DNA of 64,000 nucleotides, from contig CM076848.1 in NCBI GenBank assembly GCA_039519185.1, positions 125,310,371 through 125,374,370 of the forward strand, read 5' to 3'. Positions 21,601 through 32,600 of the stretch are shown here, in pieces. A program made the position numbers and the translations under genes. Every line of letters begins with the position of its first letter. The first letter of the stretch is position 1. The stretch is from Astragalus membranaceus. Its lineage: Eukaryota > Streptophyta > Magnoliopsida > Fabales > Fabaceae. The notes under the pieces were generated by a model that saw nothing but the letters and a program-made list of their open reading frames with translations, searched no databases and was not told the DNA's origin.

Positions 21601-22111
21601 GGTAGTGACCTTCAAGGACTGGCATGAAATGTTGCCCTTCGCTTTGCACGGGTATCAGACCTCTATCCGCACGTCAACAGGGGCAACACCATTCTCACTA
21701 GTATATGGGATGGAAGCAGTTCTTCCCATCGAGGTGGAAATACCCTCCCTGCGAGTGCTAATGGAAACAAAATTGGAGGAAGCAGAATGGGTTCAAGCTC
21801 GTCTGGATCAGTTGAACCTCATAGAAGAAAAGAGAGTAGTTGCTTTGTGTCATGGGCAGTTGTACCAACAAAGAATGAAAAAGGCTTATGATAAAAAAGT
21901 GCGCCCCCGCCAGTTTCAAGAAGGAGACCTTGTGCTCAAGAAGATGTTGCCTATCCAAAAGGATTCCCGTGGAAAATGGACCCCTAACTATGAAGGACCT
22001 TATGTGGTAAAGAAGGCATTCTCTGGAGGAGCATTGATTCTCACAAAAATGGACGGTGAAGACCTCCCACTCCCAGTGAACTCGGACGCAGTTAAGAAGT
22101 ACTATGCCTAA
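18661..22111 (+). pseudogene. Ogre RT-RNase H-aRNase H-integrase, one nonsense codon
   Basis: Continues from the predicted splice site in one frame, with a single TAG at 19061-19063 just before the RT core. RT motifs are YPQWVANIVPVPKKDGKVRM, DYRDLNRASPKDDFPLP, FSFMDGYSGYNQIKM and the active site YVDD (YVDDKIAKS). The Ty3 RNase H follows (YLIVLEKSMGCILGQ, HAIYYLSKKF). A second, archaeal-type RNase H comes next (MLFDGASN, AEYEACVLGIKAAL, YGDSALVIHQ, ENQLADALATL), a hallmark of the Tat lineage. Integrase has the HHCC finger (GTHSNGHTMARKIL … CHKCQIY) and DDE residues (WGMDVI, TDNGTN, NGAVEAANKNIKKI). The stop is at 22109. It would be intact but for the TAG. Confidence 0.92.
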
Positions 22112-23577
22112 AGAAATATATGGAAAAAAGAGAAAGATGAGCCAAGCAAAAATAAGCTCGCTAGGTCGAAAACCCGAAAGGGCGGCCTAGGCAAAAATTA
22201 GAGCGACCCGGTGGACTGAAAACTCTAAAGAGTAGTCCAGGCAAAAATTAGGGTCAGAAGTTGGACTTTGAGCTACAAAGGCAGTCAATACCTCCGAAAG
22301 TTGGACAATGAATGCTCAAAGTTATGTTAATGGGCGATTGGCGTTATTACTTCAAAGATACAAACAATCAAAAGATCAGCTTTCCTTGTTTTCTTTTTCT
22401 TCTCTTTCTTTTTGTAGTTTAAACTCCCAATGTAATTTTCAGCCAGCGCGACCTTCTGCGCATTTGTTTTCCATTTGAATATTAAACACTTCCTTTATTC
22501 TCTCATTTCCCTATTATCGTAAAAATAACGTTCATGGTAGACGATACTGAATTGCGAAACATGTGCATGATCACAAGCATTATAATCATTGCGAAATTTC
22601 TAAAAATCACAAAAAAGAGATGATCTCTCATAAAGTTGCAAAAAGGACAAATGCATAATCTCATCAGTAAATCTTAATAACCCGCACTTTGGCACCACTG
22701 CTTGAGGCAACCCTCGTATCCCACATCGAGAGTCACGCGAGTTGATGATACCAGCAAAGTCAAGAAAGAGCAAAAGAGCATAAAGAGCTAAAGAGCAAAA
22801 AGAGCAAAAGAGCAAGAAAAGAAAATGAAAAAAAAAGAAGAAGGCCAAGAACAAAAGCCAAAAATAAAATCATTCCACATTTCATTCATCATGTCATCAA
22901 TTACTTAACTACATGCACACATGCATCATTCATTGCAAGTGACTGTTGAGATAATTTTAGTATGTATCGTTAGCACCATTTCTTCAGACCCCCAGCGGTC
23001 CTTCAGAGCCCAGGCGCTCCTTCAGACCAACAATGGTCCTTCAATCCAGATCGCACGTCGCGTTATCGAGCAACCGACGGATCATCCGGCCCCAGGCCCT
23101 TCAGACTAGCTGTGCCCGCCTAAAAAAAACACAGTGCACGTCCTTCGTGGTTATATCAGTTCCGGACCTGATTAGCCCTAATGGCCGCTCGAAAAGAGGC
23201 CACCCCCAAACCGTATTACTAGTACCATAAGCTAGTTGCGCTTCTTCAGACCCATCGGTCCCTCAGGCTTAGGCATGCCCTTCAGACCCCGACGGTCCCT
23301 CAGTCGAACTCAAGTCGATGCGCCAAGCATTGATTTGAACTAGACCTTCAGAGCCCCAGCGCTCCTTCAGAGCCCCAGTGCTCCTTCAGATCCCCAGCGA
23401 TCCTTCAGATCCCCAGCGATCCCTATTTACTTTCTGTCTGAATCAACCCTGCTTTCATATGTTTCAAAAAAAAAAACCAAAAAAACCTCGGTCCGGACAA
23501 AATTAGCGTCTTGTTATCTTTATTTCTATTTTACTCGAGAAATTTGGAATCCCTCCAATTTCCTAGCAAAGTATAAA
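22112..23577 (+). repeat. Ogre 3' untranslated region with 19-bp tandem repeats
   Basis: 1.5 kb without a gene. At 22130-22260 two related ~55-bp units contain 'ggcaaaaattag'. Two clusters of a 19-bp unit (cttcagagccccagcgctc and variants) lie at about 22984-23045 and 23340-23424. Between and before them is AT-rich DNA with A/G-rich runs (22740-22870). Tandem repeats near the 3' end are common in Ogre elements. Confidence 0.7.
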
Positions 23578-23591
23578 TAAAGAGGGGCAGC
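23578..23591 (+). promoter_or_regulatory. Ogre polypurine tract
   Basis: AAAGAGGGGCAGC directly precedes the TG of the 3' LTR, as required for plus-strand priming. Confidence 0.75.
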
Positions 23592-26392
23592 TGTCATACC
23601 CTAATTTTGTCCGATCAAAAAAAGAGAGACTCGTTCCTTCTAGAAAATAATAATCACATTTTCATGTCATATATTATTTAATTGCTACAATTTTTTTTTT
23701 AATTATGAAAGAAAAAGAAAGAAAAATAAAATGGAAGCAAAGAAACAAAAAATGCAAAAGAGAAATGGGGTCTGTTTTAAAAAAAATGAAGGCGTAATCA
23801 GTGTTACTTGAGTTGGGCCATCAGAAGCCCACTCAAATTGGGTCCAAACGCTACCCAACTCTTTCCAAACCCTAATTTGCCTCCCATCCCCCAAACCCTA
23901 ACTGAATTCGGCCACACCCCTCACTCCCCTCCTTGAAAACGGCTACCATTAACTCCCCCTCCTTGATTTTCGCAATTCTCTCTCTCCCATTCATTGCATT
24001 TTCTCTTTCCCCACATGATTTTACTCCCTCCCACACGTTTCCCTTTCTTTCTCTCTCTCACTCCACGGCTTCCCCATCTCTCTCTTTCCTCTCCCACGTT
24101 CCTCTCCCTCTTTCACGCCTCACACGCCTCACTTTCACCTTCACACATTTCCCATCTTCCCTTTCATGCCTCTCACTTCCATCCCTTCTCTCCTCTGCAC
24201 ACACCTTCTCACCCACATGCCTCCATACCTCCCCTTCGAATTCTTTTCACTTCCATGCCTTCACCAACCACTCTCACCTAACCCTAAGACACCATGCCCC
24301 TTTCCCTCCTCAGAAATTTCTGCTCCCTCTGTCATATCAAGCCAGTCTCAAAGAAAAGAAGAAGCAACAGGGTATGGTGAAGGACAGTTTCGAAAAGAGA
24401 GAAGCACAGGACTAAAAAATCTCCAGGTATAAATATGGGTCTCCAAGAAGAAAAAAGGGGAGAGGGAAAAGAGAAGAAGAAAACCATCTCTGAAGAAGAA
24501 GATAGAAGGAGGAGTTCGTGAGCAAGGGTGGCAGCTTGGAGTCAAGAGGAGCAAATTTTTGTTGTTGTTGAATCTGAGAGAACCTTTTTTTTCTTTCCCT
24601 ATTTTTTTTTTTGTTTTTTACCATTAAAAACTTCCCTAAATTTCTTCCTTTTGTTCTGTGAGATTTGAGAGGAAGGATCTACCCTGCAGGATTTTCATTG
24701 GTAATATTTTTTTTAATCCTCTTGTTACTTTCATCATGTAATTCCTGTTCTAATTTTTTTTAGTCCTCTAATGTATGTCCATGTATGCATAATATTTCAT
24801 ATGAACACTGAATATGATTAATTTCACACATGGTATTATAATTTCTGGAGAAACACAATTCATTCTATTATGTCATATCTTTTTATCTTTTTTTGAAAAA
24901 GGCATAATTTATGAGATATTTAAATGACTATTGTTTTTTTGGAATAAACATCATGTTTTTATTTCTAAATAACCATCATAATAATAAAAACCCAAATCTT
25001 TTATTAAAATAAGTTAATCCAATATTTAAAAAAAAAAGGGTCAATAAGATTTATGAGATATATTGATAATTATGTTTTTTTGTGAAAAAAATTATCTATG
25101 TTTTTATTTAAAACAAATGATTACAATAATCAAAACCCAAATCTCCTGTTAGAAATAGTTTAGTCCAATGTTTTAAAAAAAAAAGGGTCAATCAAATGCG
25201 TACTTTGCAAAAAAATCTTTTCTAACCAAACGTTTTAACATAAGCGACTATCGAATCCTTCACAACCGTGATTATTCTGAAACGAGTTAGCAAGCCGATT
25301 AGTCCAAAAGGAAACTAAGAAATCGTTTTCAAGCGCCAAACCGTTGTATGCACCCCCACGCTTTTAGTAGTACAGCCCCCCCCTTTTTGATAGCAAGCCC
25401 ATCTTTTTAAACACAACCTAGTCCACAAAAGCGTTTTGGTCTCACTGTTCGCACCCCCTGTTTTTGATACACCACTCCTTGTTGTTAACTGTACCTCCCC
25501 TTTTTACTATCACTCATTCCGCTTTTATTTACACCATAATGCTTTCAAATCATTTTTCTTTCTTTCAAACAACCATACTCACACAAAAAATATGTTGTTA
25601 CTAACGGTCACTTTGAGCTTAACTTGTTTGACCGATAGGAATAACCTTCATTTTCAAAACGGATTAGTAGTAGTGATCACTCTGAGTTCACTCGTTTGAT
25701 CATCATGAACACCCCCCTAAACTTCAAAAAAAAAGGACTTTCAATCAACCAAAAATACACACACAAACGTAATCTCAACTCCTTTTTTTTAGATCATGTT
25801 TCCCAGTAAGCATTTTCAAACAAACAAGCATTCGATCACAAATCGGTTATTTATAGTGGTTACTCTGGGCTCAGCTCGTTTGAACGTTGTAAACACCTTC
25901 TTTTTTCGAATAGGCTATTAGTGGTAACCACTCTGGATTTATCTGTTTGGTCACCATGAACGGCCTCTAGCTTCGCAAACATTCCAATAATTAAAAAACA
26001 CCAACACACAAATATTTTCTACCCAAGAACTACGTAGCTTTGATTTCTCCATCGCACCCGGAGATACGTAGGAGCGGGGGCCCACTCCCGTCAAGCGCTA
26101 AAAATTAAAATTTTTATTAAGTCTTCCTTCCCGTTTTTTTTGCAAATAATAAAAAGGGTAATTTAAAATGTTTTCATTAAATTAATTTTTCTACACATTA
26201 GATTAAAAGGTAACCTTTAGAAAAAAAGGATGTTGTGGGGTGCTACTACCTTCCCCACACTTAATCGACCCCCGAACCCAAAACAAAGTTTTTTTTTTCA
26301 ATGTTTTTTTTTACTATTAAATAAATATTGATGGCGGCTCCATTGTTCAAAAACAACGAATAATCCCTCCTTCGGATTTTTCGGTCCCGACA
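23592..26392 (+). repeat. Ogre 3' LTR (2801 bp)
   Basis: Same start (TGTCATACCC) and end (TCCCGACA) as the 5' LTR, with few differences: one lost short repeat unit, homopolymer length changes and isolated substitutions. It is followed by the GAACA duplication. Confidence 0.93.
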
Positions 26393-27499
26393 GAACAGAA
26401 GATTCTTCAGCGCGTATACCCTCACTTCGTAAGAATGCACTGAAAAGGAATTATTGATACTCTTTAAAATTGAAAATTGATCGAGACATGATTTAACTTC
26501 ATACTCTAAAGGTGTATATAAATTAAAAATTGAATTGAAGCATACTTACTCAAGTTATGGTTTAACTTCGGTGCAATTGATCAAGACATGAACATGTGCT
26601 GATTCATACTCTTTATCTGATAACCAGTTGGTCGACTTCTTTCCCGAGGGGCGACCAGGTTTGGTAAACACAGATAAAGTGAGTGCGTGTCTTTCTTCTT
26701 CAACCTCCATTTCGTTTCTATTATTTTTTGACAACACAAAGTTGTTGAAATAATGAGAACAAAAATAAATTGTTTCACGGTGTAAGTAAGCTGCGCAGAT
26801 CGATCCTTCAACTCTAACTTTATTCTTCACCGATCGTTTATAATCACCCATTAATCTATATATGAAAGAAGAACAGTTGATTAAACAAATAGTCATATAC
26901 TAAAGGTCACTTTAATTAAAATGTTAACATAGACAATTACCTCTCAAATGGATACATCCACCTATAGTGAACTGGCCCACCAAGTCTTGCTTCATACGCA
27001 AGGTGAACCGGGAGATGCTCCATGGAATCAAAGAAACCAGGAGGAAGTATTCTCTCCAACTTACAGATAATGAAAGGAATATTCTGCTCCATCTTAATAA
27101 GATCATCCTTTCTCAATGTTGAAGAGCACATATTCTTAAAAAATTGACTCACTTCAGTAAGTGGTTCCAAAACACACTTTGGTAATGAACCAAAAGCAAT
27201 GGGAAGCAAACACTCCATGAATACATGGCAATCAGGTCTTTTCATCCCATACATCTTCCCAGTGTTCACATCCGCACATCTTGCAAGGTTAAAGAATAAC
27301 CATCTGGCATCCTCAATCCCTTCAATCATCGACAAACATCATTCGCTTCTTCGGGTGTTAGGCAATAACTGGCTTTAAGTTTTAACATCTTGCCATTAGT
27401 CATTTGCACCAAATTCAAATTGGATCGATGTTTGCAATAGTAAAGAGCAGAGTCCATTCTAGCTTTATTATTGTCTTTGGTTTCAAATTATTAACAATA
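26393..27499 (-). pseudogene. CACTA transposase middle part (DUF4218-type domain)
   Basis: On the minus strand from the right: PEEANDV-type words, then after a frameshift near 27300 NLARCADVNTGKMYGMKRPDCH, VFMECLLPIAFGSLP, LTEVSQFFKNMCSSTLR, IPFIICKLERILPPGFFDSM, EHLPVHLAYEARLGGPVHYR and WMYPFER. These are the core of the conserved domain before DUF4216 in TNP2-type transposases. A predicted intron (about 26855-26936) is followed by NKVRVEGSICAAYL, FCSHYF and FTKPGRPSGK. The reading then meets the Ogre junction at 26393 and resumes at 8892. The N-terminal transposase domain is not in the window. Confidence 0.82.
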
Positions 27500-28363
27500 T
27501 GTTAACACCCAAAAATAACTAGGTCATAGGCCGAGGGCCGAGTGAAGGAAAGAAGTAGAATTGGAGTGCTGAGGCAGGCCACTAGACAAATATTTGAGAG
27601 ATATTTGCCAAAGAGAAGAACGCAAGAGAAGCCCTCGGGGCATATCACAAGACAACTCCCCGAGGAAGGGGTCAGCCCGAGGAGAAATGAGCGAGGCCGA
27701 GGGAGAGTAAAGCCTCAGCCTATGGAGTGCCACGACCAGGGTAGGCTCGGGTGCCTGAGTTACTGTCCGAGGACGTAGGCTAGCTGAGTAAGCCAAGTGG
27801 CTGAGGTAGGGCAGGCTTGCTTGGAAGGCAAGTAAGAGAGGGCACAGAGACAGAACGTGGGAGCAGTTGAAAGATCAAGCGAAGGAGCGAGGCCTTGAAA
27901 AGCGGAGTGAGGGAGTTCACCCCACTAACCGTGCTAGTGAGATCGTGGGTGGTTACTCCGCCTCTTTAGGACTTAGGAACGATGATAATTGTTGATCTTA
28001 GATTGATCAAACGGTAGGCAAATGTTGGCTATGGTAGTGGCCGACGAGGGCCTATGTATATAAATAGAAGAACAATTGTACAAAATAGACACACATCAAT
28101 CAAACCAAAACTCTATGTTTATTTTTATCTATCTTCTTTATCGCATTTCTATCTTTATTTTTATGCATTAGCCAGTAGTATAATCCAAACCTCGCAGTCC
28201 CCCTCACCCAACCTGGCCATTTCTAGAGGAGTCAGGATACCCACAGTCAAGGAGTCGAGTTCCCTCCTTGGCGCAATCGCTTGAAGAAAAGAGGAATCAA
28301 AGACTTGTTCAAACCTCTGGCCGAACCCACGGTTAGGACCTAAAAGTTTGACACATGACAACA
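27500..28363. mobile_element. Solo LTR with target duplication
   Basis: 864 bp starting TGTTAACACC and ending ATGACAACA, flanked by the perfect 5-bp duplication CAATA (27495-27499 and 28364-28368). It has a TATA-like box (tatgtatataaatag, 28053-28067) and no internal coding region. This is the usual product of LTR-LTR recombination. The family is not recognised; orientation is suggested as + by the TATA box. Confidence 0.8.
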
Positions 28364-28368
28364 CAATA

Positions 28369-29197
28369 ATTAACCTCAAACGCATTTGGAGCGGAGAGAC
28401 CAAACAAAGAAATCAACCACAAGATACCGAAAAACTTAAATTTGGGCCCAAACAGCCACACAAATACTTTCCAATGACCACAAAACTAAAAACCAATAGC
28501 TTCTTTGAGAAGGAAATAAATCAGAGAATCAAATCTTGACAAAAATAAGTGAAAAACAAAAAGGCTAGCAAAAGAACGCCTTGAACAGCCCTCAAACGTG
28601 GGACCCACCAGCTGAAAGTAGGCCCAACAGAACCAAAAGAAGGAGGCGAGACAGATGGGACTATTCCCGTCGTGAACGACGACTTGGAAGGCGACGCGTG
28701 ACGCACACGGGTCGGAACAAGGAGGACGCTCGACGGCGCGTGGAGAATGCTGCGACGGTGAAATTTATTCAGGTGGTAGATCAACTACCTGGCGATTCCA
28801 ATGGTGTGGCGCGTGTCACCGGAGGAGGAGGCAGCGACGGTAATGATTTTGGTGATTGGTCCTGCTCATAGACAAAGCAATAATGTCGTTAGACACAATT
28901 AAAGAAAGGTTTGGTCCAGGGTTAGCCTTGGACGAACTAGGATTTCGAACCTTGCTGTATATACCATCTTCAATCGTGTAGGATGAATTACTTGCATGGG
29001 TAATGAAAGCGTACAAAAGAATAAAACTAATTATGACTATAATCAACTACAACCTTTTTTTTGGTAACAATAACAACAACTTTTTTAAAATGCTAAAATA
29101 TAACCATTTTTTTTGACAAAGTAAAATATAACCATGGTGTTCCCTTTGTTGTATTTTTTTTACACAAAGAGTATTTTATTATTTAATAATATTTTTA

Positions 29198-29232
<35 letters not shown>

Positions 29233-29617
29233 GATCATCTTTTCAAAATTCAAATTAAAAATTACCAAAATTTTTATGGATGCTTCATGAGGGAGCAAAT
29301 CATATTCCTCACATATGAACCACTAAAAGTGACGGTAGAATATTGTGTAAAATGCTATTAGTAATTAAGATTGAATCAACGAGTATTAATAGTTGATGAA
29401 TTTTTATACTCACCGGTTAGAGATTTGATTCGCGTCTTCTCTGCCCTTGAAGCACCCAATTTTTATTAGATAAAAATTAGAAAATAAAGCTTCATTTTCA
29501 AATTAAGGATGAATGGGTAGTTCGAGTTTTGATTTGAGAATTCAGATCTCTTCATCTTCAAATTGAAGATACTGAAAGACTTGTTAACTCGTGACTAAAA
29601 CGACACCGTTTTGATCA
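28369..29617. other. Intergenic region upstream of AUG4
   Basis: Contains a GC-richer stretch (28580-28870) with short open frames on both strands that I do not recognise, then AT-rich DNA with a (TA)n microsatellite at about 29199-29230. The last 100 bp, with the palindrome-like aaaacgacaccgtttt at 29597, should hold the AUG4 promoter and 5' UTR. No clear TATA box can be assigned. Confidence 0.4.
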
Positions 29618-32600
29618 ATGGTGAAGGGGCTGCACGGCCAGAACCTCCCCGCCGATGTGGCGCAGGTCGTTGATCAGCTAGAGCGGCACTGCTTGGCTCC
29701 TGATGGATCTCTCATCTCCAAGCCTCTCTATAACGATCTCCAACTCGTACTTCTCTCTCTATCTCTCTCTCTCAATTTGCTTCCTAGGTGTTTGTGAAAT
29801 TTCCCCACATAATTGGAAAATGGGTTCTTCGTTTTTGCTTCAAAATTTCAAAGTTTTTATGATCAATTTTGTCAAATATCCAAAATACGAAATCACATTT
29901 TTGTTGGTGATCAAAATTTTCTGTTTGATTTGCAGGCCAGAGAGGAAATGTGCAGGGAAAGACTTCGGTACCTGGAAGCCGTGGTATATATGTATATGTA
30001 AACACACATATAATGTTATGTGATGCTTGGAAATTATAGTGTGGGGCTAAATGCTTTGGTTTTAGTATTGGTGGTGTGAGTTGGTTAAGTCATAAGTGTG
30101 GTTTGATTCTTAGTTTAGTGATTTATATATTTCTAATATGGTGGGTTTGTTGGTTGCAGGCTATATATTCCGAGGCCATTGCAATGGTTGAAGAGTATCA
30201 TCAAGCTGTTTCTGTGTCTAGTCTTGGTGGAATTAGAGATAGTGGCGGTATTTATCCACAGTTCGGATTGAGGAACTCTCCTCAGGTTTTGAATTATTAT
30301 TACTGGATATATCGTTTGATTAAGATACTAATATGAGATCTGTGTGAGAATGCTGTTGATCTTGGTACTAGAAAATTTGAGTCACCAACATGTAGAGAAC
30401 CGTTATAGTCTTTGTCCCAAATGCTCTGTATGGGAATTGCATATGCTTGAGTCATCTCTTTTCACTTCATCCCTTAAATACTAGGTTACATTACATGGAG
30501 GGAAATTATATTTGGTTGGACAGCAGAATAATGAAGATAGTAGGTATTTTCCTTTTGGTGTTTTGAAATTGCGAAGCAGAAAGGTTAATCTATTGAGCGC
30601 TTCATGAAATTATAGTGGCCCTAATCAAGAGAATTCCAGTTCTTATCAGAGGCACGTGCTGTACAGGATAAACTCTAATTCTCTAAACCGAAGTTAGGAT
30701 ATCCCTGTTCGGTTTACTAGAGGAGGAAAGAATTTTCATAGATTAGTAACCTGAGTGCTTTATGGAGTATCAAAAGTTAGGAATTACTGCAAACTTTTTT
30801 TTTGATACAAAAGAATGAAACAGAGGGAGTAGTAATAAGAATGGACTGGAATTAGGGTTTTCCCACTCAAGACCTCTCTCTTTCTTATCACTGCCCCTTT
30901 CTTTCGTTGCCGCCGAAGCAGCTCAATTAGGAATTACTGCAAACTTACTACCTCTTCCTCGCTTTTCTTTACAATTTCGACCTGACTGTTTGTTTCAAAT
31001 ATGTTGGAGTCTAGTATGTTGACTAGGTTATATTTCCTAACTGGGGAGACATCAGTCTATCCTTTTGCTTACAGAAATTATTCATGATTGTTAGGGGAGG
31101 ATTTAACAAAAATAAGAAAGTTTCATGCAGGTTTACATCACTTGGTATTGCAAAAGATCAGTGTGTTAAGGACTGTGAATTTATTTCTTATGCAAATACA
31201 TATATTATTTTCTGTCATACTTTTTTGAATATGTTCAATTTTCTCTTCTTTATTTTTGAAATTTCAATCTTTCATTATTTATGCATCATACGTTATGTGT
31301 TTTTATACTTTTTGGGGACACTGTTTTTTTCATTGATCTAAACAAACAAGTCTATATTTTGTCAGGTATATCATACTTTAGAGCATCAAATGATTGTCGC
31401 TGAAGCAGCTCAACGATTGAGACTACCTCTTATTTCCAAAGATGGGGAAGTTCATGATGAAGATATCGAAAAACTGAGTGTAGTGTCTCGAAGCTCCTTT
31501 GACAGTACTAGCACCAGTGGCATGATAAACTCAAGCATGACTTCTAATTATTCCACTCCAAACAGCTCTGTTAGTGGGGCTAATTCTTCTCTTGCTGCTC
31601 TAGATCCAGCGGAACCTGGAGTTGGTGGTGTTCCCAATCGTTTTCTTGGAATTACACCTGCTTATTTGTGGGAAACTCAGCATCAGCAAACACCATTATC
31701 TGTGGTATGATATGTAACAACGGTATATGAAAATTAGCGTTTAAGTACTCGCTTTCTATGATAGTTTTATTTTGAAGTTATTATCTTTGTTATATTTTTC
31801 ATTATTGACACAAACAGTATCTTTAGGATATGACAGAATATCGTATGTCTCTGTCACGTGAGGTGGAGGCTCGATTGAAAATGAAATGTGATAAGTTATC
31901 AGATGCCTTTGTATTGGATGACATTGGTAAGTGTGAATTGCATATTACTGATATAATATGGAGATGTAATGGTAAATTGGCGGTTTTCCCTGGTTTATGA
32001 CTTGGGTTTTTATATGGAGATGTAATGGTAAATTGGTGGTTTTTCCTGGTTTATGACTTGGTTTTTTGTCTGCTAGTTGATACCCTGTTTCTTGATACAG
32101 GTTCTTCTTCATCTGGAAGTCAAAGTTCAACTTCTCGGCTTCCAGAAAGGTTTGAGCTCATTCAAGTAGCCTAATCCTTTTAATATTTAGTAATTTCTGA
32201 TTCACTTGTCTTAAAATTGGGGATTGGGCCTAAATCATCCCCAAAAGCTAGCTTGCGAGGTGAGGCTTGCCCCCAACTTATAACCACAATTGAGGCCATA
32301 TCACTGTCCAGTATGGGACTACAACATCCCCCCTCCCCCTCCCCCTCCCCCTCCCCCCCCACGCTCAGGGCTGCTAGAGCGTGAGGTTTGTAGGACTAGA
32401 CACCTGCTGGTGGCCCAACACATCTTGATAGGCTTTGATACCATATTAGTATTTTGGTTTGGGCCTAACTCAACCACAAAAGCTTGCTTGTGGGATGAGA
32501 TTTCCCTCCACTTTATAACCACTATTGAGGCCATATCTCTATCCAATTTGAGGCTCCAAAAACTTTTAAGTAATCACTGTAAAGATAGCTCTAATTTAAG

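Larger units (their letters stand above)
8893..26392 (+). mobile_element. Full-length Ogre-type Ty3/gypsy retrotransposon
   Basis: 17.5 kb bounded by nearly identical 2.8-kb LTRs and flanked by the perfect 5-bp duplication GAACA (8888-8892 and 26393-26397). The order is LTR, PBS, ORF1, gag-protease, a short intron, RT-RNaseH-aRNaseH-integrase, PPT, LTR. Diagnostic Ogre/Tat features are a separate ORF1 upstream of gag, a TGGCGACTTCACTGGGG primer site, a DNG protease, two RNase H domains and an intron before RT. Near-identity of the LTRs suggests a recent insertion. The coding regions carry several nonsense codons and one frameshift, so this copy is probably not autonomous. Confidence 0.93.
7517..27499 (-). 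mobile_element. CACTA (En/Spm-like) transposon, split by the Ogre insertion
   Basis: The left terminus starts CACTACAAAAAAACAG at 7517 and is followed by subterminal GCGACGGA-type repeats. The transposase lies on the minus strand in two parts, 8141-8892 and 26393-27499, separated exactly by the Ogre element and its 5-bp duplication. I find no right-hand inverted terminus (…TTTTTGTAGTG) nor the N-terminal transposase domain. The right end is therefore truncated or rearranged, and a solo LTR occupies 27500-28363. It was originally inserted in a copia RT gene, judging from the left flank. Confidence 0.8.

Noticed and set aside
27524..27796. Open frames on both strands inside the solo LTR
   Set aside because: They are confined to an LTR with matching target duplication and have no recognised similarity.
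28581..28871. 96-codon Arg-rich frame as a host gene upstream of AUG4
   Set aside because: Competing frames exist on both strands, with no recognisable domain or splice context. Composition effects explain it.
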